Positions 31,867-39,700 of a stretch of DNA of 44,470 nt are shown in pieces (within the stretch, counting starts at the first letter, position 1; every line of letters starts with the position of its first letter). Made by a program: the position numbers and the translations under genes. The notes beneath the pieces were generated by a model. That model ran no database searches. It had not been told where the DNA came from and saw only the letters and a list, made by a program, of their open reading frames with translations. The stretch spans positions 1 through 44,470 of the forward strand of contig CAZKXU010000017.1 in NCBI GenBank assembly GCA_964556665.1, in the 5' to 3' direction. The stretch is from CAZKXU01 sp964556665 (GTDB lineage Bacteria > Bdellovibrionota_C > UBA2361 > CAZKXU01).

Positions 31867-32748
31867 ATGGCAGGACTTAAAACTATACGTCGACGGCTGG
31901 TCTCGGTTAAGAACACCCGGAAGATTACCTCTGCAATGAAGCTTGTCTCAGCAGCAAAGCTTAGAAAGGCACAGGATGCTGTTAACAAAGCACGTGAATA
32001 TACAAATGCTGTTAATCTACTTCTTTCCTCACTGCTTGCTGAGCAGGGATCGCTTGATATTACTCATCCGCTTATGCAGAGTCCTTCTGAAGTTAAAAAT
32101 ATCCGTTTACTCATCGTTGGCGGTAGCAGAGGACTATGTGGTGGCTATAATACCAATATCAATAAAGCAGTGGATAGTTTTTACAGAGAAAAGAAGGAAT
32201 TCAAAGTTGAGTCAGTAATAGTTGGCAGAAAGCAGGCGGAATATTTTAGAAGAATAAAGCGCAATTGTATTAATTCATATGAAAAATTACCGGATGACGC
32301 AAACCTATGGCCAATCGAGGAGATCTGTAGGGAGCTAGAGAGTAGTTTCTTAAAAGGGGAATGCGATCAGGTCTATATTGTTTATACCCGCTTTAAATCT
32401 GCGTTATCGATGCAGATTAAGGTTGAAAGACTTCTGCCATTTGATAATGAAGTTTTGCCCGCAGCTGATGTAAAAACTACAGCTACAGCCACTCCGATAC
32501 TATTCGAGCCTTCAGTAGCTGAAGTTTTCGGATCAGTGATACCAAGAATATTTAGATCTAAGGTTCGTCAGGCTTGCCTTGACGCTAAAGCTAGTGAACA
32601 CGGTAGCCGCATGACCGCTATGGATGCTGCTACTAAAAATGCCGCTGAAATTAGTGACAAGTTAAAGCTAGCTTACAATAAGTTAAGGCAGACCCGCATT
32701 ACCTCAGAGCTATTGGATATTGTCGGCGGCGCAGAGGCGTTGTCGTAA
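31867..32748 (+). CDS. atpG: F0F1 ATP synthase subunit gamma
   Basis: A 293-residue central rotor shaft. The N-terminal helix (LKTIRRRLVSVKNTRKITSAMKLV) and C-terminal helix (MTAMDAATKNAAEISDKLKL...RQTRITSELLDIVGGAEAL) are the conserved coiled coil inside F1, with the Rossmann-like part between. A hairpin at 32753-32785 separates it from atpD. Confidence 0.97.
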   Translation: MAGLKTIRRRLVSVKNTRKITSAMKLVSAAKLRKAQDAVNKAREYTNAVNLLLSSLLAEQGSLDITHPLMQSPSEVKNIRLLIVGGSRGLCGGYNTNINKAVDSFYREKKEFKVESVIVGRKQAEYFRRIKRNCINSYEKLPDDANLWPIEEICRELESSFLKGECDQVYIVYTRFKSALSMQIKVERLLPFDNEVLPAADVKTTATATPILFEPSVAEVFGSVIPRIFRSKVRQACLDAKASEHGSRMTAMDAATKNAAEISDKLKLAYNKLRQTRITSELLDIVGGAEALS

Positions 32749-32752
32749 TGGT

Positions 32753-32785
32753 ATCATGCTTGTATGGTTCACCAACAAGCATGAT
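32753..32785 (+). terminator. intercistronic hairpin between atpG and atpD
   Basis: ATCATGCTTGT (32753-32763) pairs perfectly with ACAAGCATGAT (32775-32785), followed by TTGAATTTTG. The weak T-run suggests a partial attenuator, an mRNA processing site or a stabiliser that adjusts the amount of beta relative to gamma. Confidence 0.55.
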
Positions 32786-32811
32786 TTGAATTTTGTGTTT
32801 AGGTAGAAAAT

Positions 32812-34248
32812 ATGAAAAATGTACGTAAAGGAAAAATCGCGCAGGTACTAGGCGCAGTTGTTGACGTCGAATTCTCCAAAGAGCAGGGGATTCCTGATAT
32901 TTATAACGCTTTAGTTTGTACAAATCCATCGATTGACAACAAGGAGAACAACCTAGTTATGGAGGTTGCTCAGCATCTCGGTGATAACCGTGTGCGTTGT
33001 GTCGCTATGGACTCATCTGAAGGACTGGTACGTGGCCAGGATGTTCTTGATACAGGCGATACGATCACGGTGCCGGTAGGTGCTAAAACTCTTGGTCGAA
33101 TCATGGATGTAATTGGACGTCCAATAGATGAGATGGGACCGATTGATAGTGAGAAACGGTGGTCAATTCACAGACCAACCCCTAGCTTTGAAGAGCAGTC
33201 TACAACCAAGGAGATCTTAGAGACTGGAATTAAAGTTATTGATCTTCTAGCTCCTTACGTTAAAGGTGGAAAGATCGGACTTTTTGGTGGTGCCGGTGTA
33301 GGTAAGACCGTAATTATCATGGAGCTTATTAATAATATCGCAAAAGCTCACGGAGGATACTCGGTATTCGGTGGAGTGGGGGAGAGAACCCGTGAAGGTA
33401 ACGATCTTTGGCACGAAATGAAGGATTCTGGAGTTATTGATAAAGCCTGTCTTGTGTATGGACAGATGAATGAGCCTCCAGGAGCTCGTTTTAGAGTAGG
33501 ACTCTCCGCTCTTACAGCAGCTGAGTATTTCCGTGATGAAGAGGGACGGGATGTTCTATTGTTTATTGATAACATCTTCCGTTTCTTGCAGGCCGGTTCA
33601 GAGGTATCATCACTTCTTGGACGTATGCCTAGCGCTGTAGGATACCAACCTACTCTAGCTACCGACATGGGGCAGCTCCAGGAGCGAATTACATCGACCA
33701 CTAAAGGATCTATTACCTCAGTACAGGCAGTATATGTACCGGCTGACGACTATACCGATCCCGCTCCGGCAACAACATTTGCCCATCTTGATGCAACAAC
33801 TGAGCTAGCTCGTGAAATTGCAGAGAAAGGTATCTACCCGGCAGTTCATCCTCTTAATTCAACCTCTACAATTTTAGAACCAGGCATAGTTGGCGAGGAG
33901 CATTATCGAGTAGCCCGTAAGGTTCAACAGACACTACAGCGCTATAAAGATCTTCAGGATATCATAGCTATCCTTGGCATGGATGAGCTCTCTGAAGAGG
34001 ACAAGTTAGTAGTTGCACGTGCTAGAAAGATAGAGCGTTTCCTTTCGCAGCCGTTCCATGTTGCTGAAACCTTTACAGGCACACCAGGCGTTTACGTAAA
34101 ACTATCTGAGAGTGTACGTGGCTTTGGTGAGCTAGTTGACGGAAAACATGATGATCTACCTGAGCAGGCTTTTTATATGGTAGGAACTATAGATGAAGCT
34201 AAGGCTAAGGCGCAGAAGTTAGCAGAACAGTTTGCTAAGGCTGCCTAG
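32812..34248 (+). CDS. atpD: F0F1 ATP synthase subunit beta
   Basis: A 478-residue catalytic subunit. The P-loop GGAGVGKT is at residues 159-166, GVGERTREGNDLW carries the catalytic glutamate, and the IDNIFRFLQAGSEVS and VPADDYTDPAPATTFAHLDATT segments are intact. It makes ATP in F1. It is flanked by hairpins on both sides within the operon. Confidence 0.98.
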   Translation: MKNVRKGKIAQVLGAVVDVEFSKEQGIPDIYNALVCTNPSIDNKENNLVMEVAQHLGDNRVRCVAMDSSEGLVRGQDVLDTGDTITVPVGAKTLGRIMDVIGRPIDEMGPIDSEKRWSIHRPTPSFEEQSTTKEILETGIKVIDLLAPYVKGGKIGLFGGAGVGKTVIIMELINNIAKAHGGYSVFGGVGERTREGNDLWHEMKDSGVIDKACLVYGQMNEPPGARFRVGLSALTAAEYFRDEEGRDVLLFIDNIFRFLQAGSEVSSLLGRMPSAVGYQPTLATDMGQLQERITSTTKGSITSVQAVYVPADDYTDPAPATTFAHLDATTELAREIAEKGIYPAVHPLNSTSTILEPGIVGEEHYRVARKVQQTLQRYKDLQDIIAILGMDELSEEDKLVVARARKIERFLSQPFHVAETFTGTPGVYVKLSESVRGFGELVDGKHDDLPEQAFYMVGTIDEAKAKAQKLAEQFAKAA

Positions 34249-34259
34249 ATGAATTGAGT

Positions 34260-34287
34260 GGGGCCGTAGGCTTGTGGCCTACGGTCC
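34260..34287. repeat. short hairpin between atpD and atpC, variant of the interspersed repeat
   Basis: CCGTAGGC (34264-34271) pairs with GCCTACGG (34277-34284) around TTGTG, with the outer GGG and TCC ends extending the stem. The GGGGCCG...CGGTCC frame recalls the GGGACCGCGG repeat family. It splits the transcript before atpC. Confidence 0.55.
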
Positions 34288-34318
34288 GCAGTATTTAAAT
34301 TTTTTTAGTGAAATATCA

Positions 34319-34726
34319 ATGACTACAGATTTCACCTTAAAGATATTCACACCGGCAGGTCTCATTCTGGAGGAGAGTGTATCCTCGATAACTCTCCCTT
34401 CAAGTAAGGGTGAGATCGGTATTCTTTCAGCTCACACAAGCTATGCCGGATTAGTTGGAATCGGCGTTTTACGTTATACCTCAGCAAACGGAGCGCAGGA
34501 GAAAAAGTTAGTAGTTAGCGGTGGTTTTGCTACCTTTGAAAACGATATCTTTACAGTCTTAGCTGATGCAGTAGATCTTCCAGATAAACTTCATGCGGGG
34601 ATCTCTAAGGAAAAGCCAGAGGATCTAAGGAAAATTGTAGAAACTACAAGCATGTTTGAACCGGAATGGCAGATCGCAGCCGATAAACTAAAACGGCTTG
34701 AATCCTTGCAGGGCTTAGGACACTAA
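34319..34726 (+). CDS. atpC: F0F1 ATP synthase subunit epsilon
   Basis: A 135-residue epsilon subunit that couples the gamma shaft to the c-ring and can inhibit ATP hydrolysis. The beta-sandwich domain starts FTLKIFTPAGLILEESVSSITLPSSKGEIGILSAHT, followed by the short C-terminal helical part. I choose ATG 34319 because the family starts right there; an in-frame ATG at 34274 would add 15 unrelated residues that run through the hairpin region. It is the last gene of the cluster. Confidence 0.94.
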   Translation: MTTDFTLKIFTPAGLILEESVSSITLPSSKGEIGILSAHTSYAGLVGIGVLRYTSANGAQEKKLVVSGGFATFENDIFTVLADAVDLPDKLHAGISKEKPEDLRKIVETTSMFEPEWQIAADKLKRLESLQGLGH

Positions 34727-34757
34727 TTCCATCTCAAGAAACTTTTTCACCTTTCTA

Positions 34758-34773
34758 TCGAATACATATTCGA
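34758..34773. promoter_or_regulatory. 16-bp palindrome upstream of the GspE-like gene
   Basis: TCGAATACATATTCGA is a palindrome with 7-bp arms around CA. It lies 29 bases before the GTG start of the GspE-like gene and may be an operator. The regulator is unknown. Confidence 0.4.
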
Positions 34774-34801
34774 CAGTAATGCACTGCTTTGGGAGAGTAG
34801 G

Positions 34802-36433
34802 GTGAAGAAGTTTCAGTTCTTATCTAACATATCAAATATTTGTAAAACCGCAGCGGATGCTGAATCGAAAAAGGTGAAGCAGGTAGGGAAGCCGAAAAGT
34901 GGTCAGGCAGAGCAGCCTAATTCCATAGTTGCAGATGAAGAGAATTTTTCCCCAAAGAAACTTAGTCTATGCTCTACTGCAGAGGCACGCTTAACTCTTG
35001 GATATGAAATAGCCGCAAAGCTTGAAGTCCTTCCACTTGGGTTAATTAAATTTGGGAATACTGTACAATTGACAGTTGCACTAGCAGGAAGCGATCCTGA
35101 AAAATTAAAGGAGCTGCGTTTTGCTATTGGTAAGGAGATCCGACCGATCCTTGTACCACGAGAAACATTACTCTCCGCGATATTTATCGCCTATCATAAT
35201 AATTCTGAGATTCTACAAGAAAGTTTAACTCAACTTCAACGGTATGAGAATAACACTATACGAGATCAGAGTTCAAAGATACTGCCATTTCGGATCGCCG
35301 GAGCAGAGAGCTCCAATTTTCTAGCTACACTAATTGAACATGCTATATCGGTGGAGGCGTCAGATCTTCATCTTATTCCTAGCAGGGATTACGCTAAGGC
35401 AAATCTTCGCATTAATGGCTCGATCTACACTCATTCCGATGCCATCTGTTCAGCACATACATATCTTCAATTGGTCTCTAGAATAAAAGTATTAGCTGGG
35501 CTAAACACCACTGAACGAAATCGTCCGCAAGATGGAAGCTTCGTAGTACCATTAACACATAGGGATGTGTATGCCAGAGTAAGCACTCTGCCAACTGTTT
35601 ACGGAGAAAAGGTAGTCTTGCGTTTCATCGGCTGTGACGGGTTAAAAAAACTTACTGATCTAGGATTCGATGAGGAGGTGCTATACTTTATTAGTCGCAT
35701 TGAGTTTCTGCAAGAAGGAGGGGTCCTGTTCGCAGGGCCTACCGGCAGCGGTAAGAGCAGTAGTATGTATGCGCTTTTGGAAAACCTAAAGCTTAAAAAC
35801 TTAAGTTTAGTAACAGCAGAAGACCCGGTCGAAGTTAGGTTAGAAGGAGTTGCTCAAACAGAGGTAAATGAAAAATATGGAGTTGATTATCCGCAAGCGT
35901 TACGTTCAATTTTGCGCCAAGATCCGGATGTGATTATGGTTGGTGAAATAAGGGATGCAGAGAGTGCGAGGATCTCTATGCAGGCTGCTATTACAGGACA
36001 CCTAATCCTGTCCTCTGTACATGCACGCAACGTCAGCGAAGTATTTCTAAGGCTGCGGCACCTAGGGGTAAGTAATCTTGATATCGCATCTGCTATACAG
36101 TTGATAATTGCACAGAGGCTCCTGCCTGCACTATGTCCAAGTTGTAAGGCCTTTGATCTTGCAGCAACACAACGGATGGGATACGAAGTTTTTAAGCCTT
36201 GCGGTTGTCGTGAGTGTGAATTGACAGGCTATTCAGGGAGAACAATGGTAGCCGAGGCGCTCTATCTTGATGAAAGTACACGCGGAGTCTTACTTAATAA
36301 CCGATCTCTTAACGCCGATCAGCTAAAGGATGTTAAATGGTATTTTCCTATGGCTTTAGCACTTGAAAGAAGACTGAAGCAGGGTAGAATATCTATTAAC
36401 AGCTATGACCAAGAAATTACCGCTTCGACCTAA
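34802..36433 (+). CDS. GspE/PilB-family type II/IV secretion ATPase
   Basis: A 543-residue hexameric motor ATPase. A GspE-N/MshEN-like domain (about residues 62-130) precedes the ATPase core with Walker A GPTGSGKS (312-319), the Asp box LVTAEDPVE, Walker B VIMVGEIRDAES and a His box (SSVHA). The C-terminal zinc-binding region has CPSC followed by CGCREC, as in GspE/PilB. The start is a GTG with GGGAGAG upstream. No pilin, platform or secretin gene is near, so it is an orphan here. Its 3' end overlaps the Nudix gene by 29 bases. Confidence 0.93.
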   Translation: MKKFQFLSNISNICKTAADAESKKVKQVGKPKSGQAEQPNSIVADEENFSPKKLSLCSTAEARLTLGYEIAAKLEVLPLGLIKFGNTVQLTVALAGSDPEKLKELRFAIGKEIRPILVPRETLLSAIFIAYHNNSEILQESLTQLQRYENNTIRDQSSKILPFRIAGAESSNFLATLIEHAISVEASDLHLIPSRDYAKANLRINGSIYTHSDAICSAHTYLQLVSRIKVLAGLNTTERNRPQDGSFVVPLTHRDVYARVSTLPTVYGEKVVLRFIGCDGLKKLTDLGFDEEVLYFISRIEFLQEGGVLFAGPTGSGKSSSMYALLENLKLKNLSLVTAEDPVEVRLEGVAQTEVNEKYGVDYPQALRSILRQDPDVIMVGEIRDAESARISMQAAITGHLILSSVHARNVSEVFLRLRHLGVSNLDIASAIQLIIAQRLLPALCPSCKAFDLAATQRMGYEVFKPCGCRECELTGYSGRTMVAEALYLDESTRGVLLNNRSLNADQLKDVKWYFPMALALERRLKQGRISINSYDQEITAST

Positions 36434-36863
36434 TGTCTGTATTTTAGTGATAAACAAGAATGGATTGTTTTTACTAGCCGAACGTACTGGAGAAGCAGGT
36501 GTCTGGCAATTTCCACAAGGTGGAGTAGAACGCGGATACTCACTTGAGGAGAATGTTTACAAAGAGTTAACCGAGGAGCTGGGAGCAGAGAAGAAGAAAT
36601 TTAAAATAATTAAGAAACTCAAGGCCAGTCATAAATATGACTGGAGAACACCCCCTAGCTATGCAAAGGGCAGGTGGCGCGGACAATCACAAAAGTTCTT
36701 TCTAGTTAAATTTATAGGAAAAGACTCAGATATTAATCTAGAGAAAAGCTCAAAAGAATTAATGGATTGGCGCTGGTGCACAGTTGAAGATGTCAAAAAA
36801 TTAGCAGAACCGAAAAGACTGAAAGGGTATCTTAAGGCTTTTAACGAGCTTTTTCCTGAATAA
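36405..36863 (+). CDS. rppH: RNA pyrophosphohydrolase, Nudix family (RppH-like)
   Basis: A 152-residue RppH-type enzyme that removes pyrophosphate from mRNA 5' ends. RPNVCILVINKNG and WQFPQGGVERGYS match RppH, and the Nudix box runs GGVERGYSLEENVYKELTEELG-wise over about residues 39-60. The usual Arg of the REx2EE core is Lys here (KELTEE), a conservative change. It starts inside the end of the GspE-like gene, so the two are co-transcribed and probably translationally coupled. Confidence 0.93.
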   Translation: MTKKLPLRPNVCILVINKNGLFLLAERTGEAGVWQFPQGGVERGYSLEENVYKELTEELGAEKKKFKIIKKLKASHKYDWRTPPSYAKGRWRGQSQKFFLVKFIGKDSDINLEKSSKELMDWRWCTVEDVKKLAEPKRLKGYLKAFNELFPE

Positions 36864-36937
36864 GAACAAAGTACTAATAATAGAGGATCTCTCGTAGTGC
36901 TTCATTTGAGCAATCTAGCTTAACTCCACGATTACTC

Positions 36938-36943
36938 TATAAT
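36938..36943 (+). promoter_or_regulatory. -10 box for the HExxH lipoprotein gene
   Basis: A perfect TATAAT lies 14 bases before the ATG at 36958, so the leader would be only a few bases. No clear -35 box is seen. Confidence 0.4.
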
Positions 36944-36957
36944 AGTTGAGTAGTATT

Positions 36958-38172
36958 ATGATAGAAAAATTGCAGGGAACACCTTCGGCATCAGAACCTA
37001 ATGCTTGCTCTCCATCTGGTGCAAGAAATGGCGGTACATTTGCGCATCTAACCTTCTTTAAACGTATAGCAACAGTTGTTGGCCTTGGAGCAGCTGTTGA
37101 ATTAACTGGCTGCTCAATGCCAAGACGTGATACTGGTGACCTGTGTGAGCAAGCAGCTGCTTCGAACACTGAGCAAACACCACACTATGAACTTGTTACA
37201 GATATTGCCGCAAGAGCCCCTTTTCAATTCAGTGATTTTATTGAAAGCCTAAAGACAGTAGCCCCAGGCGTTGATCTTGATACGGCTAAGAATATATTGT
37301 CAGAGTACTCATTGGCTCTTGATGTCTTGCGTAGCGAGATAGAGGAGTTCAATAGGCGATCCGGTCTTACTACAGATCCTTTCGGGACTTCGATCTATAC
37401 AGGAGCATATGACCCCGCTGTACAACAAAAGTTGCTGGACCGTATTCATAAATTGAAAGCGGATATATTAGATTTTAGTAGAGTAGTGCTTAAATCAAGA
37501 ATAGCTGAATGCTCAAGTTGTGAGTGGACATTTTCAGAGAATCAGCGTGTTGCTGACTTAGAAGAGAGGTATGGCCCATATCAGGAGTATTTTGCCAAGT
37601 TATTTAAAAGCATAACTGGCAAGGAACTACCAACTGAGATTCAGATCAGACTATATGCTCCTGATCAGACTAATGCTGGTTTTAAAGGGGAGTACATACA
37701 TACGAATAGGTTAATGATGGTAAAAGATGGCGCATATGTCTCTGTTCTTAAAACTGCTGCTCATGAGGCTTGGCATTATATCTGTGCTGCTAGAAGGGAT
37801 AAGGAATCGTTAATTATAGACAATCCTTGGACTTTTCCATGGTATATTATTGAAGAGGCCGCAGCAAAGATTTTTAGTCTAGCTTTTGTGATGTCTATTC
37901 CGGATAAGGAGTTACGGGAGCAAGGGCTAGAGGAGTATAAGGTGCACGCTCTCTATAACTGTAGAAATAATAGTATAGGAACTGAGCAGTTTAATTATCA
38001 CAATTTGGCAGGAGCGCTTGCAGATGCGGCCTTAACATACTTTGGAAATCCAAAAGATGCACTCAATTACCTGCGTGACGCTCAGGTGCTTTTACCTGAG
38101 ATAGTAGAGATAGTAAATGAAAATCGTCTCACATATAGCAAGCTATTTCCTATGAGACTCTCTCTCTTATGA
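36958..38172 (+). CDS. putative zinc metallopeptidase lipoprotein
   Basis: A 404-residue protein. After a polar lead of about 30 residues, a hydrophobic segment ends in the lipobox LTGC, with C52 as the lipidation site; the signal peptide is unusually long. The mature part has HEAWH at residues 269-273 (an HExxH zinc motif) and E299/E300 in IIEEAAAKIF, 26 to 27 residues on, which fits a gluzincin-type third ligand. I do not recognise the family. Four Cys (ECSSCEW and others) could form disulfides, in keeping with export. I choose ATG 36958; a TTG at 36946 is also in frame but would add only four residues. A role at the cell surface is likely; activity is inferred from the motif. Confidence 0.82.
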   Translation: MIEKLQGTPSASEPNACSPSGARNGGTFAHLTFFKRIATVVGLGAAVELTGCSMPRRDTGDLCEQAAASNTEQTPHYELVTDIAARAPFQFSDFIESLKTVAPGVDLDTAKNILSEYSLALDVLRSEIEEFNRRSGLTTDPFGTSIYTGAYDPAVQQKLLDRIHKLKADILDFSRVVLKSRIAECSSCEWTFSENQRVADLEERYGPYQEYFAKLFKSITGKELPTEIQIRLYAPDQTNAGFKGEYIHTNRLMMVKDGAYVSVLKTAAHEAWHYICAARRDKESLIIDNPWTFPWYIIEEAAAKIFSLAFVMSIPDKELREQGLEEYKVHALYNCRNNSIGTEQFNYHNLAGALADAALTYFGNPKDALNYLRDAQVLLPEIVEIVNENRLTYSKLFPMRLSLL

Positions 38173-38254
38173 AATAGATAGCCTCTTAGCCATGGTTGAG
38201 CGACTACACTCAGCTCTAGTAATGTAAAAAAACAACTGTTAGCAATTCAGACAC

Positions 38255-39187
38255 CTACTTCACTGTATTTGCGACCTTAGGCTGAAGTAGTCCTTTTGCC
38301 ATAGCAATCATTGAACCAACATCAGTAAGATTTGCAGGAAGAACTATTGTATTACCACTTTTGGCAATTTTTCCAAGTTCACTAATATACTGTTCAGCTA
38401 TTCGAAGCTGCATGGCTGCCTCTCCTCCACCTGACTGCAGCGCCTGTGCGACATTTCCTAACCCTTCCGCTGTAGCTTTAGCAACAGACAGGATTGCTTG
38501 CGCTTCGCCGTTGGCTTCATTAACCTGCTTCATCAACACGGCCTCCGACTCCTTAATTACCCGCTGCTTCTCACCTTCCGCCTGGTTTATCTTAGAATCA
38601 CGCTCTCCTTCTGACTGTAAAATCGCGGCACGTTTCTCACGTTCAGCACGCATCTGTTTCTCCATGGCTGAGAGAACATCTCGCGGCGGTGTGATATTCT
38701 TAATTTCATAGCGCAAGACCTTTACACCCCAAGACTCCGAAGCCTTATCAACTTCAATCACTACCGCAACATTGACAAGGCTACGAGCCTCGAAGGTTTT
38801 ATCCAGCACAAGCTTGCCGATCTCACTTCGTAGTGTTGTCTGCGTAAGCTGAGTAACGGCAAAAAGATAATCAGAAATTCCGTATGACGCACGCTCAGGG
38901 TTAAGCACTTTAAGATAAAGAATTCCATCTACTCCAACCTGAACATTGTCGGCTGTAATACAGACCTGCTCTGGGATATCAATTGCCTCCTCTTTTAGAG
39001 AATGTTTGTATGCCACTTTAGTAAAAAATGGATTAATAATATGCAGTCCAGCGTTTAAGGTTGAATGATATTTACCTAGTCTCTCAAGAACAAAGGCCTG
39101 TTGTTGCGGGACGATACGTATTCCCTTAATTATCACGAAAAAGGCGATAACAACTGCTCCGACTGAAAAAACTAGACCTAGATCCAT
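38255..39187 (-). CDS. SPFH/band-7 (stomatin, paraslipin-like) membrane protein
   Basis: A 310-residue membrane scaffold protein. One N-terminal membrane segment (about residues 4-24) is followed by the SPFH domain (IRIVPQQQAFVLERLGKY to about 190), then an Ala/Glu/Lys-rich coiled coil (REKRAAILQSEGERDSKINQAEGEK) and a C-terminal tail. It resembles E. coli QmcA. It is encoded 17 bp downstream of the NfeD gene; the two families form a conserved pair that organises membrane microdomains. Confidence 0.95.
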   Translation of the reverse strand: MDLGLVFSVGAVVIAFFVIIKGIRIVPQQQAFVLERLGKYHSTLNAGLHIINPFFTKVAYKHSLKEEAIDIPEQVCITADNVQVGVDGILYLKVLNPERASYGISDYLFAVTQLTQTTLRSEIGKLVLDKTFEARSLVNVAVVIEVDKASESWGVKVLRYEIKNITPPRDVLSAMEKQMRAEREKRAAILQSEGERDSKINQAEGEKQRVIKESEAVLMKQVNEANGEAQAILSVAKATAEGLGNVAQALQSGGGEAAMQLRIAEQYISELGKIAKSGNTIVLPANLTDVGSMIAMAKGLLQPKVANTVK

Positions 39188-39204
39188 ACTGTATTATTTT
39201 AAAG

Positions 39205-39630
39205 TTATCTCTTAACTTCTACTGTAATTCCATCAACACGTACTACTTTACAACGCTCCCCAACTTTTATTGTTTGTTCACCTATATTTCTAATTGACCA
39301 CTGTGTTCCCTGCATCTCTCCTTGCCCAATTCCGCCAGGGCCAATCTCAGATCTTATAATTACCTCTGAATTTATGCTTTCATCATATTTATTAGGACCA
39401 TCAAATCCAAAAATTCGAGCTAACGGTTTACGTATTGAGGCAAACAGTATAACAAAACTTGTAAGACAGATACTCCAAGGCAGCCAGGCTGGCTCATTAA
39501 GCCCAAATGCTACGCATGATCCGGTAATTAAAAATGAAAGTCCGATAATTAATAACGAGAATCCGGAAGGTATAAATAACTCAAGCCCGAGTAGCCCGAA
39601 ACCGACCAAGATCCATATCCACCACTCCAT
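39205..39630 (-). CDS. short NfeD-like membrane protein
   Basis: A 141-residue NfeD1b-type protein. Four hydrophobic segments (about residues 3-20, 23-42, 48-66, with a shorter one between) are followed by a small OB-fold tail (GEMQGTQWSIRNIGEQTIKVGERCKVVRVDGITVEVKR). It lacks the ClpP-like protease domain of long NfeD proteins. It is co-transcribed with the stomatin-type gene that follows. Confidence 0.92.
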   Translation of the reverse strand: MEWWIWILVGFGLLGLELFIPSGFSLLIIGLSFLITGSCVAFGLNEPAWLPWSICLTSFVILFASIRKPLARIFGFDGPNKYDESINSEVIIRSEIGPGGIGQGEMQGTQWSIRNIGEQTIKVGERCKVVRVDGITVEVKR

Positions 39631-39700
39631 ATTGAGAATTCCCTAGAATACTACTATTTGAATACAATGTTTAACTTAGGTTGGCAACAATTTTATGAGA

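Noticed and set aside
34274..34318. Upstream ATG extending atpC by 15 residues
   Set aside because: Epsilon subunits start near MTTDFTLKIFTP; the extension begins inside an intergenic hairpin and shows no family similarity.
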